Below are positions 45,753 through 53,389 of a stretch of 64,000 nt of DNA, piece after piece. The position numbers and the translations under genes are program-made. The stretch's first letter is position 1, and the number at the start of each line of letters is the position of its first letter. The notes beneath the pieces are model-generated. The model was not told the DNA's origin. It saw nothing but the letters and a program-made list of their open reading frames with translations, and searched no databases. Source of the DNA: JAKRSE01 sp943369295 (GTDB taxonomy: Bacteria; Armatimonadota; Fimbriimonadia; Fimbriimonadales; Fimbriimonadaceae); assembly GCA_943369295.1 (NCBI GenBank), contig CALRMU020000006.1:66645-130644 (forward strand), written 5' to 3'.

Positions 45753-48326
45753 TTATTCCCCAGCACTTGCCTTGGCTGCCGGGAATTGAGTCGAAAATCC
45801 TTTCTTTCCAACACTTCTGGGCGCCTCTGCCAGCCAGACTGCCCGATTGACAAGCACCTTGTTCTGAGTGTCTAGCTCCTCCCAGTTCATTGCCATGCTG
45901 GCTTCGGCAAGCTTTTTGGCTTCGCCGGTCAGGGCGCTTGGATTGGGGTTCAGCTCATCGAGAGGGATGTTGTTCTTCAGCACCGAGTAGGGGGCCAGAT
46001 TGACTGCATCTCCTAAGGCATTGACCATTGGCTTTGCCGTTGCATCAAATCGGGTCATGGGGGGGAATCCCAAAACTCGACCGATTGTTGCAGCAATTGT
46101 CGCGTGGTTGTAGAAGTCGCTGACCGTTGTGTTTGGCTTCGACCACGGCGAGATCATGAAGAGGACGGATCTGTGACCATCCACATGATCCAGCCCCAGC
46201 TGGCTGTCATCTTGGGCGACGATGATGAGCATCTCTGGCCAAAAGCGGCTCTTTGTCAAGCCTTCAATAATCCGGCCAAGGGCCAAATCGTTGTCTGCGA
46301 CGGCGGCTCGCGGAGTTGGCCAGCCTGCTCTGGTTCCTACGGTGTGATCGTTGGGAAGCAGCATCATGCTGAAGTTCGGCATGGCACCGCTCTTTTCCCA
46401 CTCGGCGACATCTTTCAAAAAGACATCGGCCCGCCACTGGTCGCTGACATTGCTGGGGAAGCCGATGTAGCTGGGGTGAATAAGGGGCTTTAGGGCCGCT
46501 TGGCTGGTATCCGCCTTGATGACCACCTCGCCTTTGCCAGATTTGTAATCCTGCCAGCACCTGAGCCAATCGGGCGATTTTCCAGTTAGGGAATCAATGA
46601 CCGAAGGCTTATCTACAAACTCACCGTAGACCTTAACGCTCTTTCCTGCCTGCTTGGCGTGAGTCCACAAAAAGCCAGAAGGTGAGAAAGCCAGGGGGTC
46701 TCCGCCATCATAGGGGTAGCTGCGGGTGGCAGCCGCATAGTTGTGCTCAATGTAATCGTTGGCTATAGAGCTTGCCACCCACTGGTGACCATCGGCAGAG
46801 TTAGTTCCTGAGATGTAGAAGTTATCAAAGAGCCCGAATCTCCTGGCGAGAGCGTGGTGGTTTGGGGTCACATTCTCGGGGAACGTGGTGAGCGAAGGGT
46901 CGCCATTGCCTTCTTTCATGTCTCCCAAAGTCGAATCGTAGGTGAGATTTTCTTTGATGATGTAGACAACGTGTTTGAAGTGGCTCGGCTCCCCGATTCT
47001 CTGGGGGATGGGCAGGGGAGCCCTGCCTTTCCTTGCGGCTGGTCGGGATGTCCAATCGTTGTTTCTGGCTACCTGCCTTGTCATCGACCTGAGATCTTTG
47101 GTCAGGGTGAGGGGCAGGTTTTGAAAGGCTCCGACGTTATCGTGAACTCCAAACCCTGTCGTCTTGTTTGATGGCCTTGAGCCGATGCCTTTGCTGCAGG
47201 CAATGACCAAGCTCTCCTCGGCCCTTTCAAGGGCAAGTGGATACCAGGCAGTGGGAATGTAGCCTGTCACTTTTGGCTTTTCGATCCCATCCAGCACTGC
47301 GACTGCGTTCGCTCCGCCCAGAGTCACATAGAGCTTATTGTTTTTATCATCGACCACAACATCGGTGGGGATCTGGCCGAAAACGGCATCTTCTTTCGGA
47401 GCGATGCCGACTTTGAGAATCTGCTTTTTGGCTGCAACATCGACCAGGCTCAAAGTGTCCTCGTCGGCGTTAGCCACATAAAGAACCTTTGAATCTGGTC
47501 CGAATTCGAGGCCGGAGGGCTGCCTTCCGACATTGACGACGGTTGGCTCAGGGTTTGAGTTCTTGAGATTGATGAGGGTGATTGACCCCCCGAGGGCGGC
47601 ATCCGTTCTGGGATCGATGCGGACCTGGGTGCCAGCGGAATCAGCCGAGGCGATCCCTGTCCCTGCGAAGGGTTCTCGTGAATTAGGGTCGAGCTGTTCC
47701 TTGCTCGGCTGAACAATGGCTCCGCCTCGGTTCGATGCCGCCAAAAAGGTGCCGTCGGCCGAGATCGCCAAGTGGTAGGGGCAGGCTTCGGTCGGCCAGG
47801 ATCTTATAATCTCGCCGATTGGGCTGAGCTGGATGATTTTGTTTCGGATGCTGAGCGCAGCAAAGAGATTGCCTTGTGAGTCTGTCGCCAAGCCGACCGG
47901 CATGGGATTGCCTTTGGCACCGGCAGGTTCAACAGCCCATTCTGAGCTGGCTTTGAGCTCTTTCCCGTTCCAGGTGTAAACACCGATTTTTCCGTTACCG
48001 TGCGAGGCATAAACCCTGGCCCCACTAGGATCCCAAGCTAAACCGAGTGGCGCGGCCGATAGGTTGATCTGTCCCAAAGTCGCGCCTTGCAGGTCCGTGA
48101 TCATCAATCGGCGGGTTGTGAGCAGGGCGATGGTTTTTCCGTCCGGCGAGAGGGCAATGTCCTTTGGCCTTGTGCCTTCGGTCCTCACAGTGGTTCCCAA
48201 GAGCTTCAGCCTCTGGCCGGATGAGACCAGAAAGCTGCCATCCTGCTGTTCGCCAAGAGTGTTGATCGCCACCACGGCGGCTCCGCCCAAGGCAACAAGA
48301 GAAGCAAGAACGAACCACGACCGCAT
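45753..48326 (-). CDS. YncE-type beta-propeller fused to a phosphoesterase (alkaline phosphatase superfamily)
   Basis: About 857 residues from the ATG at 48326; another ATG three codons upstream overlaps the -10 box. An N-terminal membrane/signal helix (MRSWFVLASLVALGGAAVVAI) leads into a seven-bladed propeller (about 30-395; blades such as DIALSPDGKTIALLTT and GLEFGPDSKVLYVANADEDTL). The C-terminal domain (about 430-840) is of the phosphoesterase family PF04185 type: VVYIIKENLTYDSTLGDM, NSADGHQW, DDSQLGLDHVDGHRS. The fusion is a known arrangement in several phyla. Exported; substrate unknown. Confidence 0.88.
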   Translation of the reverse strand: MRSWFVLASLVALGGAAVVAINTLGEQQDGSFLVSSGQRLKLLGTTVRTEGTRPKDIALSPDGKTIALLTTRRLMITDLQGATLGQINLSAAPLGLAWDPSGARVYASHGNGKIGVYTWNGKELKASSEWAVEPAGAKGNPMPVGLATDSQGNLFAALSIRNKIIQLSPIGEIIRSWPTEACPYHLAISADGTFLAASNRGGAIVQPSKEQLDPNSREPFAGTGIASADSAGTQVRIDPRTDAALGGSITLINLKNSNPEPTVVNVGRQPSGLEFGPDSKVLYVANADEDTLSLVDVAAKKQILKVGIAPKEDAVFGQIPTDVVVDDKNNKLYVTLGGANAVAVLDGIEKPKVTGYIPTAWYPLALERAEESLVIACSKGIGSRPSNKTTGFGVHDNVGAFQNLPLTLTKDLRSMTRQVARNNDWTSRPAARKGRAPLPIPQRIGEPSHFKHVVYIIKENLTYDSTLGDMKEGNGDPSLTTFPENVTPNHHALARRFGLFDNFYISGTNSADGHQWVASSIANDYIEHNYAAATRSYPYDGGDPLAFSPSGFLWTHAKQAGKSVKVYGEFVDKPSVIDSLTGKSPDWLRCWQDYKSGKGEVVIKADTSQAALKPLIHPSYIGFPSNVSDQWRADVFLKDVAEWEKSGAMPNFSMMLLPNDHTVGTRAGWPTPRAAVADNDLALGRIIEGLTKSRFWPEMLIIVAQDDSQLGLDHVDGHRSVLFMISPWSKPNTTVSDFYNHATIAATIGRVLGFPPMTRFDATAKPMVNALGDAVNLAPYSVLKNNIPLDELNPNPSALTGEAKKLAEASMAMNWEELDTQNKVLVNRAVWLAEAPRSVGKKGFSTQFPAAKASAGE

Positions 48327-48333
48327 AAGTGAC

Positions 48334-48361
48334 ATTCTAGCGGACCTTAAGATTGGCTTAA
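48334..48361 (-). promoter_or_regulatory. Leaderless-type promoter of the propeller-phosphoesterase gene
   Basis: Minus strand: TTAAGC (48356-48361), 16-bp spacer, TAGAAT (48334-48339), then exactly 7 nt to the ATG at 48326. Transcription would begin at or next to the A of the start codon. Confidence 0.6.
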
Positions 48362-48396
48362 CCAGGATTTTGACTTTAGACCAGTTTGGAACCTGT

Positions 48397-48421
48397 TTAG
48401 ACTAGTCTGCGTCTAGTCTAA
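48397..48421 (+). promoter_or_regulatory. Antitoxin operator, copy 1
   Basis: Perfect palindrome TTAGACTAG-TCTGCGT-CTAGTCTAA ending 2 bp before the GTG of the first antitoxin gene. Identical to 48681-48705. Likely autoregulatory site of the Phd-type antitoxin. Confidence 0.8.
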
Positions 48422-48423
48422 TA

Positions 48424-48669
48424 GTGAAGACAGTCGGAGCCTACGAAGCCAAAACGCATCTCCCTGCCTTGCTGGAAGAAGTTTCCCAGGGGGCGACGAT
48501 CATGATAACCAAGCACGGTCGGCCTGTGGCGATGCTGACTCCTGTGGGTGGTTCTGTCGCACGGATGACTCCAGGCGAGATCATGAAGGGGTTTGCTGAA
48601 CTGAGAGCCAAGTACCGCACAGGAGGAATCCCGATCAAGGAATTGATTGACGAAGGCAGGAGACTTTAA
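48424..48669 (+). CDS. Phd/YefM-type antitoxin, first (orphan) copy
   Basis: 81 residues from a GTG. Residues 1-40 are the DNA-binding part of the family (VGAYEAKTHLPALLEEV, ITKHGRPVAMLTP) and are identical, residue for residue, to the second copy. Residues 41-81, where these antitoxins bind their toxin, differ strongly. No toxin gene follows; the next gene is the second antitoxin, 38 bases on, with its own copy of the operator. Confidence 0.9.
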   Translation: MKTVGAYEAKTHLPALLEEVSQGATIMITKHGRPVAMLTPVGGSVARMTPGEIMKGFAELRAKYRTGGIPIKELIDEGRRL

Positions 48670-48680
48670 CAGGAACCAGT

Positions 48681-48705
48681 TTAGACTAGTCTGCGTCTAG
48701 TCTAA
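48681..48705 (+). promoter_or_regulatory. Antitoxin operator, copy 2
   Basis: Same 25-bp palindrome as 48397-48421, 284 bases further on, again 2 bp before the start codon of an antitoxin gene. Confidence 0.8.
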
Positions 48706-48707
48706 AT

Positions 48708-48950
48708 ATGAAGACAGTCGGAGCTTACGAAGCCAAAACGCATCTTCCTGCTCTGCTGGAGGAGGTTTCCCAGGGGGCGACAATCATGATAACCAAGCAC
48801 GGTCGGCCTGTGGCGATGCTGACTCCGATAGGGGCTGGGCCGCGAATGACGAAGGAGGAGGCTCTCGCAGGATTGAAGGAGTTAAGGACAAAGTACAGTT
48901 TGGGAGGGATTTCCGCAAAAGAGCTGATTGACGAAGGTCGGAAATACTAA
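48708..48950 (+). CDS. Phd/YefM-type antitoxin of the PIN toxin
   Basis: 80 residues from ATG. The N-terminal 40 residues equal those of the first copy; the C-terminal half (ALAGLKELRTKYSLGGISA) is its own. It is immediately followed, with no gap, by the PIN toxin gene, so it is the cognate antitoxin. Confidence 0.92.
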   Translation: MKTVGAYEAKTHLPALLEEVSQGATIMITKHGRPVAMLTPIGAGPRMTKEEALAGLKELRTKYSLGGISAKELIDEGRKY

Positions 48951-49370
48951 ATGGAGATCGTCGTTGATGCCTCGTTAACTCTGACTTGGTGCCTGTCGGA
49001 TGAAAAGCATCCAGGGGCAGAACGAGTTTTGGAGGAAAGCTATAAGGCTTCGATGCATGTTCCTCAGCACTGGGCTCTGGAAGTCTCGAATGGGTTGGTC
49101 ATGGCCATGAAGCGAGGGCGAATCAGCGAGTCTGAGATTTATGAAGCCTTGGCCTTTCTGGCCGTTTTTGACTTCTTTCCTGATGCTTTTACTGCGAGTG
49201 CGGCGAAGTCGACCGAGCTCGCTCTGGCAATTCGCCACAGGCTCACCCTTTACGATGCTGCCTACCTGGAGCTTGCTCTTCGACTCGGCCACCCCCTTGC
49301 CACCCTGGACCAAAAACTGGCCAAGGCGGCAGAAGAAGAGGGCGTTGAGGTTGTGAAGATCGAGAGCTGA
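48951..49370 (+). CDS. PIN-domain toxin (VapC-like ribonuclease)
   Basis: 139 residues. The four acidic residues of the PIN active site are all present: Asp6 (VVDASL), Glu44 (LEVSN), Asp102 (LYDAAYLELA) and Asp120 (LATLD). VapC toxins cut tRNA or rRNA loops and stop translation unless bound by the antitoxin. The start codon follows the antitoxin stop directly. It ends 3 bases from the end of the convergent phosphorylase gene. Confidence 0.92.
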   Translation: MEIVVDASLTLTWCLSDEKHPGAERVLEESYKASMHVPQHWALEVSNGLVMAMKRGRISESEIYEALAFLAVFDFFPDAFTASAAKSTELALAIRHRLTLYDAAYLELALRLGHPLATLDQKLAKAAEEEGVEVVKIES

Positions 49371-49373
49371 TTC

Positions 49374-51539
49374 TCAGTCCTCTGCACAGGGACCGTACAT
49401 TTCTTCCCAATAATCTCGAATCATTCGGCTGGTTGAGAAGGAATAGATAGAAGTTGAAATGGCCCGCTTCATCACCTGAATCCACTCTCGTTTCATTCCG
49501 TCAGAGTCCTCTCTGAAGTACAGGGGCAGGACTTCTTTTTCCAAAGTCTTGTAGAGATTTTTCGCATCCCTCTTATCCTGTTCCTTCACCGATTCAGCTT
49601 CGTCTCGGTCCCCGATGGCAAATCCGTTTCGCTTGGCCTTATCTTCCTCAAAGCCCTCATCCCACCAGCCATCGAGAATTGAGGCGTTGGGGATTCCGTT
49701 CATGGCTGCCTTCATGCCGCTGGTGCCGCTGGCTTCCAAGGGCCGCCTAGGGTTGTTGAGCCACAGGTCGACACCCTGAGTTAAAGCTTTGCCCAGCTCC
49801 ATGTCGTAATCCTCGATGTAATGCACCTTGCCCCTGAAATCTGGACTCATAGTCTCGTTCCAGACCTGCTCAACTAGGCTTTGCCCACCTCGGTCAGCGG
49901 GGTGAGATTTGCCAGAGAAGACAATTTGAATCGAGTGCTTTCCGTCAAGCAGCTTGCCTGCCTTCTTTCGATTGGTGAGGATGAGCGAAGCCCTTTTGTA
50001 GGGGGCGAAGCGTCGGGCAAACCCGATCAGAAGGCCATCTTCTTCCATCCAGCCTGCAATCTCATCAAGAATCTCGGGGCCTTCTCCGTGCCTTGCGCGC
50101 TGCTCTCTCAGGCGCCTTTCCATCAAGGTCAGCAGAGCGCGCTTCTGCCGCATGTGGGCTTCCCACAGCTCATCGTCGCTCAGAGAGAGGGCTGCCGGCC
50201 ACTCTGGTCGGCCCGTGGTGGATGAGTTGATTCCGAGGGGGTCGGGAGAGTTAAAGTCTGCACCAGAAGCCTCAAATAATCGCTTCATTTCTGGGCCAAG
50301 CCAAGTGGGCACGTGGGCTCCGTTGGTGACTCCGATAACCTCTCTCTTGGTTGTGCTTCGCCAGGTTTTGTCGGCGGTTCGACCATGCAGCAGACTAACT
50401 CCGTTCGCCATGCGGCTATGGCGCAGCGCGAAGGCGGTCATGTCGAAAACGTGATGGTTTTTATCAGCTCCAAGCCCAAGTTTTAACAGATCATCGATAT
50501 CCAGGCTGGTGCCTTCGATGATAGGTTCAATCAGCCTGCGAGCCAGTTCTGAATCGAACATTTCGTTGCCTTCTGGCACCGGCGTGTGAATCGTAATCAG
50601 AGAGTTTTTGGCAGCTTTAGCGGAAGCTTCTTTAACACTTAAGCCATCAGACACAAACTCACGAAGCCGTTCGATCAGCAGCAGTGCCGAGTGGCCTTCG
50701 TTCATGTGCCAGACGCTAGGGGAAACCTCAAGGGCACGAAGCGCTTTCACTCCCCCGACTCCAAGAATCGTCTCTTGGTGAAGCCTCATGCTGCGGCTGT
50801 TGCAGTAGAGCTGACTGGTAATCGCTTTATCCGCTTCAGAATTCTCATCGAGGTTCGTGTTGAGCAGGATCAGAGACATCCTCCCGACCTGCTGAAGCCA
50901 GACTCCTGCCTTGACCTCACGTCCAAACATGGGAATGGAGACAGTCAAGGGCTCCTCAGTGCCCGGCTTGCACAGCCTTAAGCAGCTGCAGTCCTCAGGG
51001 TCAAAGTGGCGGTAAAGGTGCTCCTGTCGGCCAGACCAATCCACCATCTGATGAAAGAATCCTCTGTGGTAGAAGAGCCCGATCGCGATGAAGGGAAGGC
51101 CAAGGTCAGAGGCTTCTTTGCAGTGGTCGCCGGCCAGAATTCCAAGCCCGCCTGCGTATTGGTTGAAGCCTTCGAAAAAGGCGTACTCGGCGCAGAAGTA
51201 AGCGATTGGCCCCTCGCTGACCCTTTCTTTGCCAGTAGCCGAAGCGGCAAACCAGGCTTTGTCAGCGCCAGCAAGGGCCTTATCCATCAAGGCTTCTGCT
51301 TCCTTCACCTTAGCCACAAAGGCTTTATCTTTCGCAAGCTCATCCAATCGGTGAGTCGCCCTCAGAATGCCAGCCGGGCCAACCTTCTTGGCCCAAAGCT
51401 CAGGCTCAATTTCGGCAAAGAGGTCCTGCACCTGGGGCTGCCAGGTCCACCAAAGGTTGGTGGCGAGCTTTTCCAGTGGCTTGAGCGCGGCTGGTAGAGT
51501 GACGCCAGAAAGAGGCAGAGTGGCAAATGAGGTCGTCAT
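49374..51539 (-). CDS. glgP: Alpha-glucan (glycogen) phosphorylase, short type
   Basis: About 721 residues from the ATG at 51539, which has GGAG 7 nt before it; the longer frame to 51581 overlaps the -10 box. This is the shorter phosphorylase class (Thermotoga/archaeal type). Motifs: LATNLWWTWQPQ, YFCAEYAF, GGLGILAGDHCKEASDLGLP, VIGVTNGAHVPTW, GFARRFAPYKRA, and the PLP-lysine segment EASGTSGMKAAMNG. It releases glucose 1-phosphate from alpha-1,4-glucans and complements the pullulanase at 14507. Confidence 0.95.
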   Translation of the reverse strand: MTTSFATLPLSGVTLPAALKPLEKLATNLWWTWQPQVQDLFAEIEPELWAKKVGPAGILRATHRLDELAKDKAFVAKVKEAEALMDKALAGADKAWFAASATGKERVSEGPIAYFCAEYAFFEGFNQYAGGLGILAGDHCKEASDLGLPFIAIGLFYHRGFFHQMVDWSGRQEHLYRHFDPEDCSCLRLCKPGTEEPLTVSIPMFGREVKAGVWLQQVGRMSLILLNTNLDENSEADKAITSQLYCNSRSMRLHQETILGVGGVKALRALEVSPSVWHMNEGHSALLLIERLREFVSDGLSVKEASAKAAKNSLITIHTPVPEGNEMFDSELARRLIEPIIEGTSLDIDDLLKLGLGADKNHHVFDMTAFALRHSRMANGVSLLHGRTADKTWRSTTKREVIGVTNGAHVPTWLGPEMKRLFEASGADFNSPDPLGINSSTTGRPEWPAALSLSDDELWEAHMRQKRALLTLMERRLREQRARHGEGPEILDEIAGWMEEDGLLIGFARRFAPYKRASLILTNRKKAGKLLDGKHSIQIVFSGKSHPADRGGQSLVEQVWNETMSPDFRGKVHYIEDYDMELGKALTQGVDLWLNNPRRPLEASGTSGMKAAMNGIPNASILDGWWDEGFEEDKAKRNGFAIGDRDEAESVKEQDKRDAKNLYKTLEKEVLPLYFREDSDGMKREWIQVMKRAISTSIYSFSTSRMIRDYWEEMYGPCAED

Positions 51540-51579
51540 TGAGGGCTCCGTTGAGTTGAGAATACGAATTCTTAATCGC

Positions 51580-51588
51580 ATTATAGCA
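51580..51588 (-). promoter_or_regulatory. Extended -10 promoter of glgP
   Basis: Minus strand TGCTATAAT, a full TGnTATAAT extended -10 (TATAAT at 51580-51585), 40 nt before the ATG. No good -35 is needed for this type. Confidence 0.7.
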
Positions 51589-51640
51589 GAGCCAATCTGC
51601 TCTTGGCTAAAGATGGCAAAGGTATCCTGAAGACAAGGCG

Positions 51641-52270
51641 ATGTCCAGCAAAATCCGCGAGCCCTTTAATGCCCTAAGCCACCTGGTGGCGGCGGTTTTG
51701 GTGCTGGCCGGAACCTCCGCTCTCATCTTCGCCGCATGGTCCCACCCCGCGGCCTGGGTCAGCTTTTTGGTTTTTGGGGCAGGAGCAATTTTTCTCTATG
51801 TTTCCAGTGCCGTTTATCACTGGACTCCCAAGGTGATTCCCGGCTTGCAGAAGCTGGACCACACTGCGATTTACGTGATGATCGCTGGCTGCTACACGCC
51901 GCTTTGTGTGCTTCTTCTCACCGGAGGAGTTGGCTGGTGGGTGCTGGCCGCACAGTGGGGATTAGCCATAACCGGGGTTGTGCTCACCCTCACCATGGAA
52001 AAGCCCCCGACCTGGGTGCGTTTGGTGCTCTACTTGGTGATGGGTTGGATGGCTCTGCCCTTTGCCAGCCAAGTGGTGGCGAAATCGGGCTGGGAAACTA
52101 TGGCTTGGATGATCGCCGGTGGCCTTTTTTACACAGTTGGAGTGATTTTTTACGCTTCAAAACGCCCTAAGCTTTGGCCAGGAGTCTTTTCCAGCCACGA
52201 ACTGTGGCACTGCTTTGTTATGGCTGGCACGGCCTGCCACTTTATGCTGATGGTCGCGATTCTAACCTGA
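51641..52270 (+). CDS. Hemolysin III / PAQR family membrane protein
   Basis: 209 residues, seven membrane helices. Family signature residues are present: SSAVYHW with Ser-Ser and His, KLDHTAIYVMIAG, and SSHELWHCFVMAG with the two late histidines. These form the zinc site shared with adiponectin receptors. Bacterial members (YqfA/TrhA) affect membrane lipid state. Divergent from glgP; its last 9 bases overlap the end of the E1-like gene. Confidence 0.92.
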   Translation: MSSKIREPFNALSHLVAAVLVLAGTSALIFAAWSHPAAWVSFLVFGAGAIFLYVSSAVYHWTPKVIPGLQKLDHTAIYVMIAGCYTPLCVLLLTGGVGWWVLAAQWGLAITGVVLTLTMEKPPTWVRLVLYLVMGWMALPFASQVVAKSGWETMAWMIAGGLFYTVGVIFYASKRPKLWPGVFSSHELWHCFVMAGTACHFMLMVAILT

Positions 52271-52987
52271 TCCGCAGATGGGGCAGGAAGGGTTTCGGCT
52301 GACCTTGATTCGTCTTTGGGTGCTGTGCAGCATGTCGCAGGTCTGCAGACTGCCTGGCCCGGAAGGGCCACGTCCGAGCAGGATTCTTAAGGCTTCCGCC
52401 GCCTGAATCGCCCCGACCCAACCCACAACTGGCCCCAAGACTCCTGCTTCGCTGCAGACGGCTGAGGCTGGGGAATCGGCAAAAACACATTCTCGGCAGG
52501 GCAGGCCTGGGGCAACAGTAAGAACCATGCCGGCCCAGCCAACGGCTCCGCCAAAGATCACAGGCTTGCCGGATGCCACAGAGTAGGAATTCATTGCCAA
52601 GCGTGGTTGGATTTCATCCGTCCCGTCGATGATCAGGTCGACATTCTTAGCGATGATGGCAATGTTTTCTTGGGTCAAGGCCAAAGGCAGAGCCTCTACT
52701 TCAATCTCTGGGTTCATTGCAGAAAGAGCCTGCTTTGCTGCCTTCGCCTTCTGCACGCCCAAATCAGATGATGTATAGAGAAGCTGACGACCCAGATCGG
52801 GTTCATCCACAATTCCCGGATCCATAAGGATCATGCGTCCGACCCCGGCTCTAGCCAGCCACGGAGCAGAGGCACACCCCAAGCCTCCCAGCCCGACAAC
52901 CAAAACGGATGATGATCCGAGGCGCTTTTGTCCAGCTTCACCCACCCCTTCTAGGTGTATTTGGCGCGAGTAACGACCGGGAAACAC
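52262..52987 (-). CDS. E1-like ThiF/MoeB/HesA adenylyltransferase
   Basis: 241 residues from a GTG. MoeB-like in layout: RYSRQIHL at the N-terminus, nucleotide loop GLGGLG at 32-37, DEPDLGRQ (Arg67, Gln68), DGTDE at 120-124, zinc cysteines C164/C167 and C235/C238, and a catalytic-type Cys178 in SAVCSEAGVLGPVVG. These enzymes adenylate the C-terminal glycine of a beta-grasp protein for sulfur transfer or conjugation. No rhodanese, moa or thi genes are near. Instead, the gene is divergent, 39 bp away, from a small protein that ends in Gly-Gly, which is the natural candidate substrate. Confidence 0.92.
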   Translation of the reverse strand: MFPGRYSRQIHLEGVGEAGQKRLGSSSVLVVGLGGLGCASAPWLARAGVGRMILMDPGIVDEPDLGRQLLYTSSDLGVQKAKAAKQALSAMNPEIEVEALPLALTQENIAIIAKNVDLIIDGTDEIQPRLAMNSYSVASGKPVIFGGAVGWAGMVLTVAPGLPCRECVFADSPASAVCSEAGVLGPVVGWVGAIQAAEALRILLGRGPSGPGSLQTCDMLHSTQRRIKVSRNPSCPICGSG

Positions 52988-52992
52988 TAGGC

Positions 52993-53002
52993 GTATCTAT
53001 AC
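52993..53002. promoter_or_regulatory. Compact divergent promoter candidate
   Basis: GTATCTATAC gives a TATAGA-type -10 on the minus strand, 8 nt before the GTG of the E1-like gene, and a TATCTA/TATACC box on the plus strand. With only 39 bp between the two starts, the divergent genes must share control DNA. Confidence 0.4.
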
Positions 53003-53026
53003 CCAGAAACAAGGTAAAAGAGCCGC

Positions 53027-53389
53027 ATGAAAATATCAATCGTGGATGAGACGACTGCCGGGGTCAGGTCTGAGGGCAGGATTGTCGAGATTTTTGAGCC
53101 AAGAATCACGGTTCGAACCCTCATCGAAAGCAGGATTCTGTACGAGCTTGATTCGGAAAAAGAACGCAGACTGCAGATGAAGCAGGCCCATCACCCACTT
53201 AACATGGCCTCAGAGCCAAAGTCCACTAAGCCTAACGAACACTTTGTTCGTGCCTTTAAGGCTTTTGAAGCGGGCCAGCTTATTGTGCTGCTGCCGGGCG
53301 GACAGGCGGAAACTCTGGACCAGACTCTTACTTTGGACGAGGATGATGAGGTCACCTTTCTCCGGCTTGTTCCTTTGGTGGGTGGCTGA
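53027..53389 (+). CDS. Ubiquitin-like (MoaD/ThiS-type beta-grasp) candidate with C-terminal Gly-Gly
   Basis: 120 residues, no signal. Residues 20-45 (ITVRTLIESRI) resemble the first helix of MoaD/ThiS and ubiquitin-like proteins (TVRELL type). Residues 84-120 (IVLLPGGQAETLDQTLTL, then DEDDEVTFLRLVPLVGG) resemble their end, where acidic DGDEV is followed by a strand, PPV-like residues and Gly-Gly as the last two residues. A charged insertion of about 40 residues separates the two parts. The stop overlaps by 1 nt the ATG of the DUF4132 gene, so the pair is one operon. Fold assignment is by eye and is an inference; small proteins of this kind do occur next to DUF4132 genes. Confidence 0.65.
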   Translation: MKISIVDETTAGVRSEGRIVEIFEPRITVRTLIESRILYELDSEKERRLQMKQAHHPLNMASEPKSTKPNEHFVRAFKAFEAGQLIVLLPGGQAETLDQTLTLDEDDEVTFLRLVPLVGG

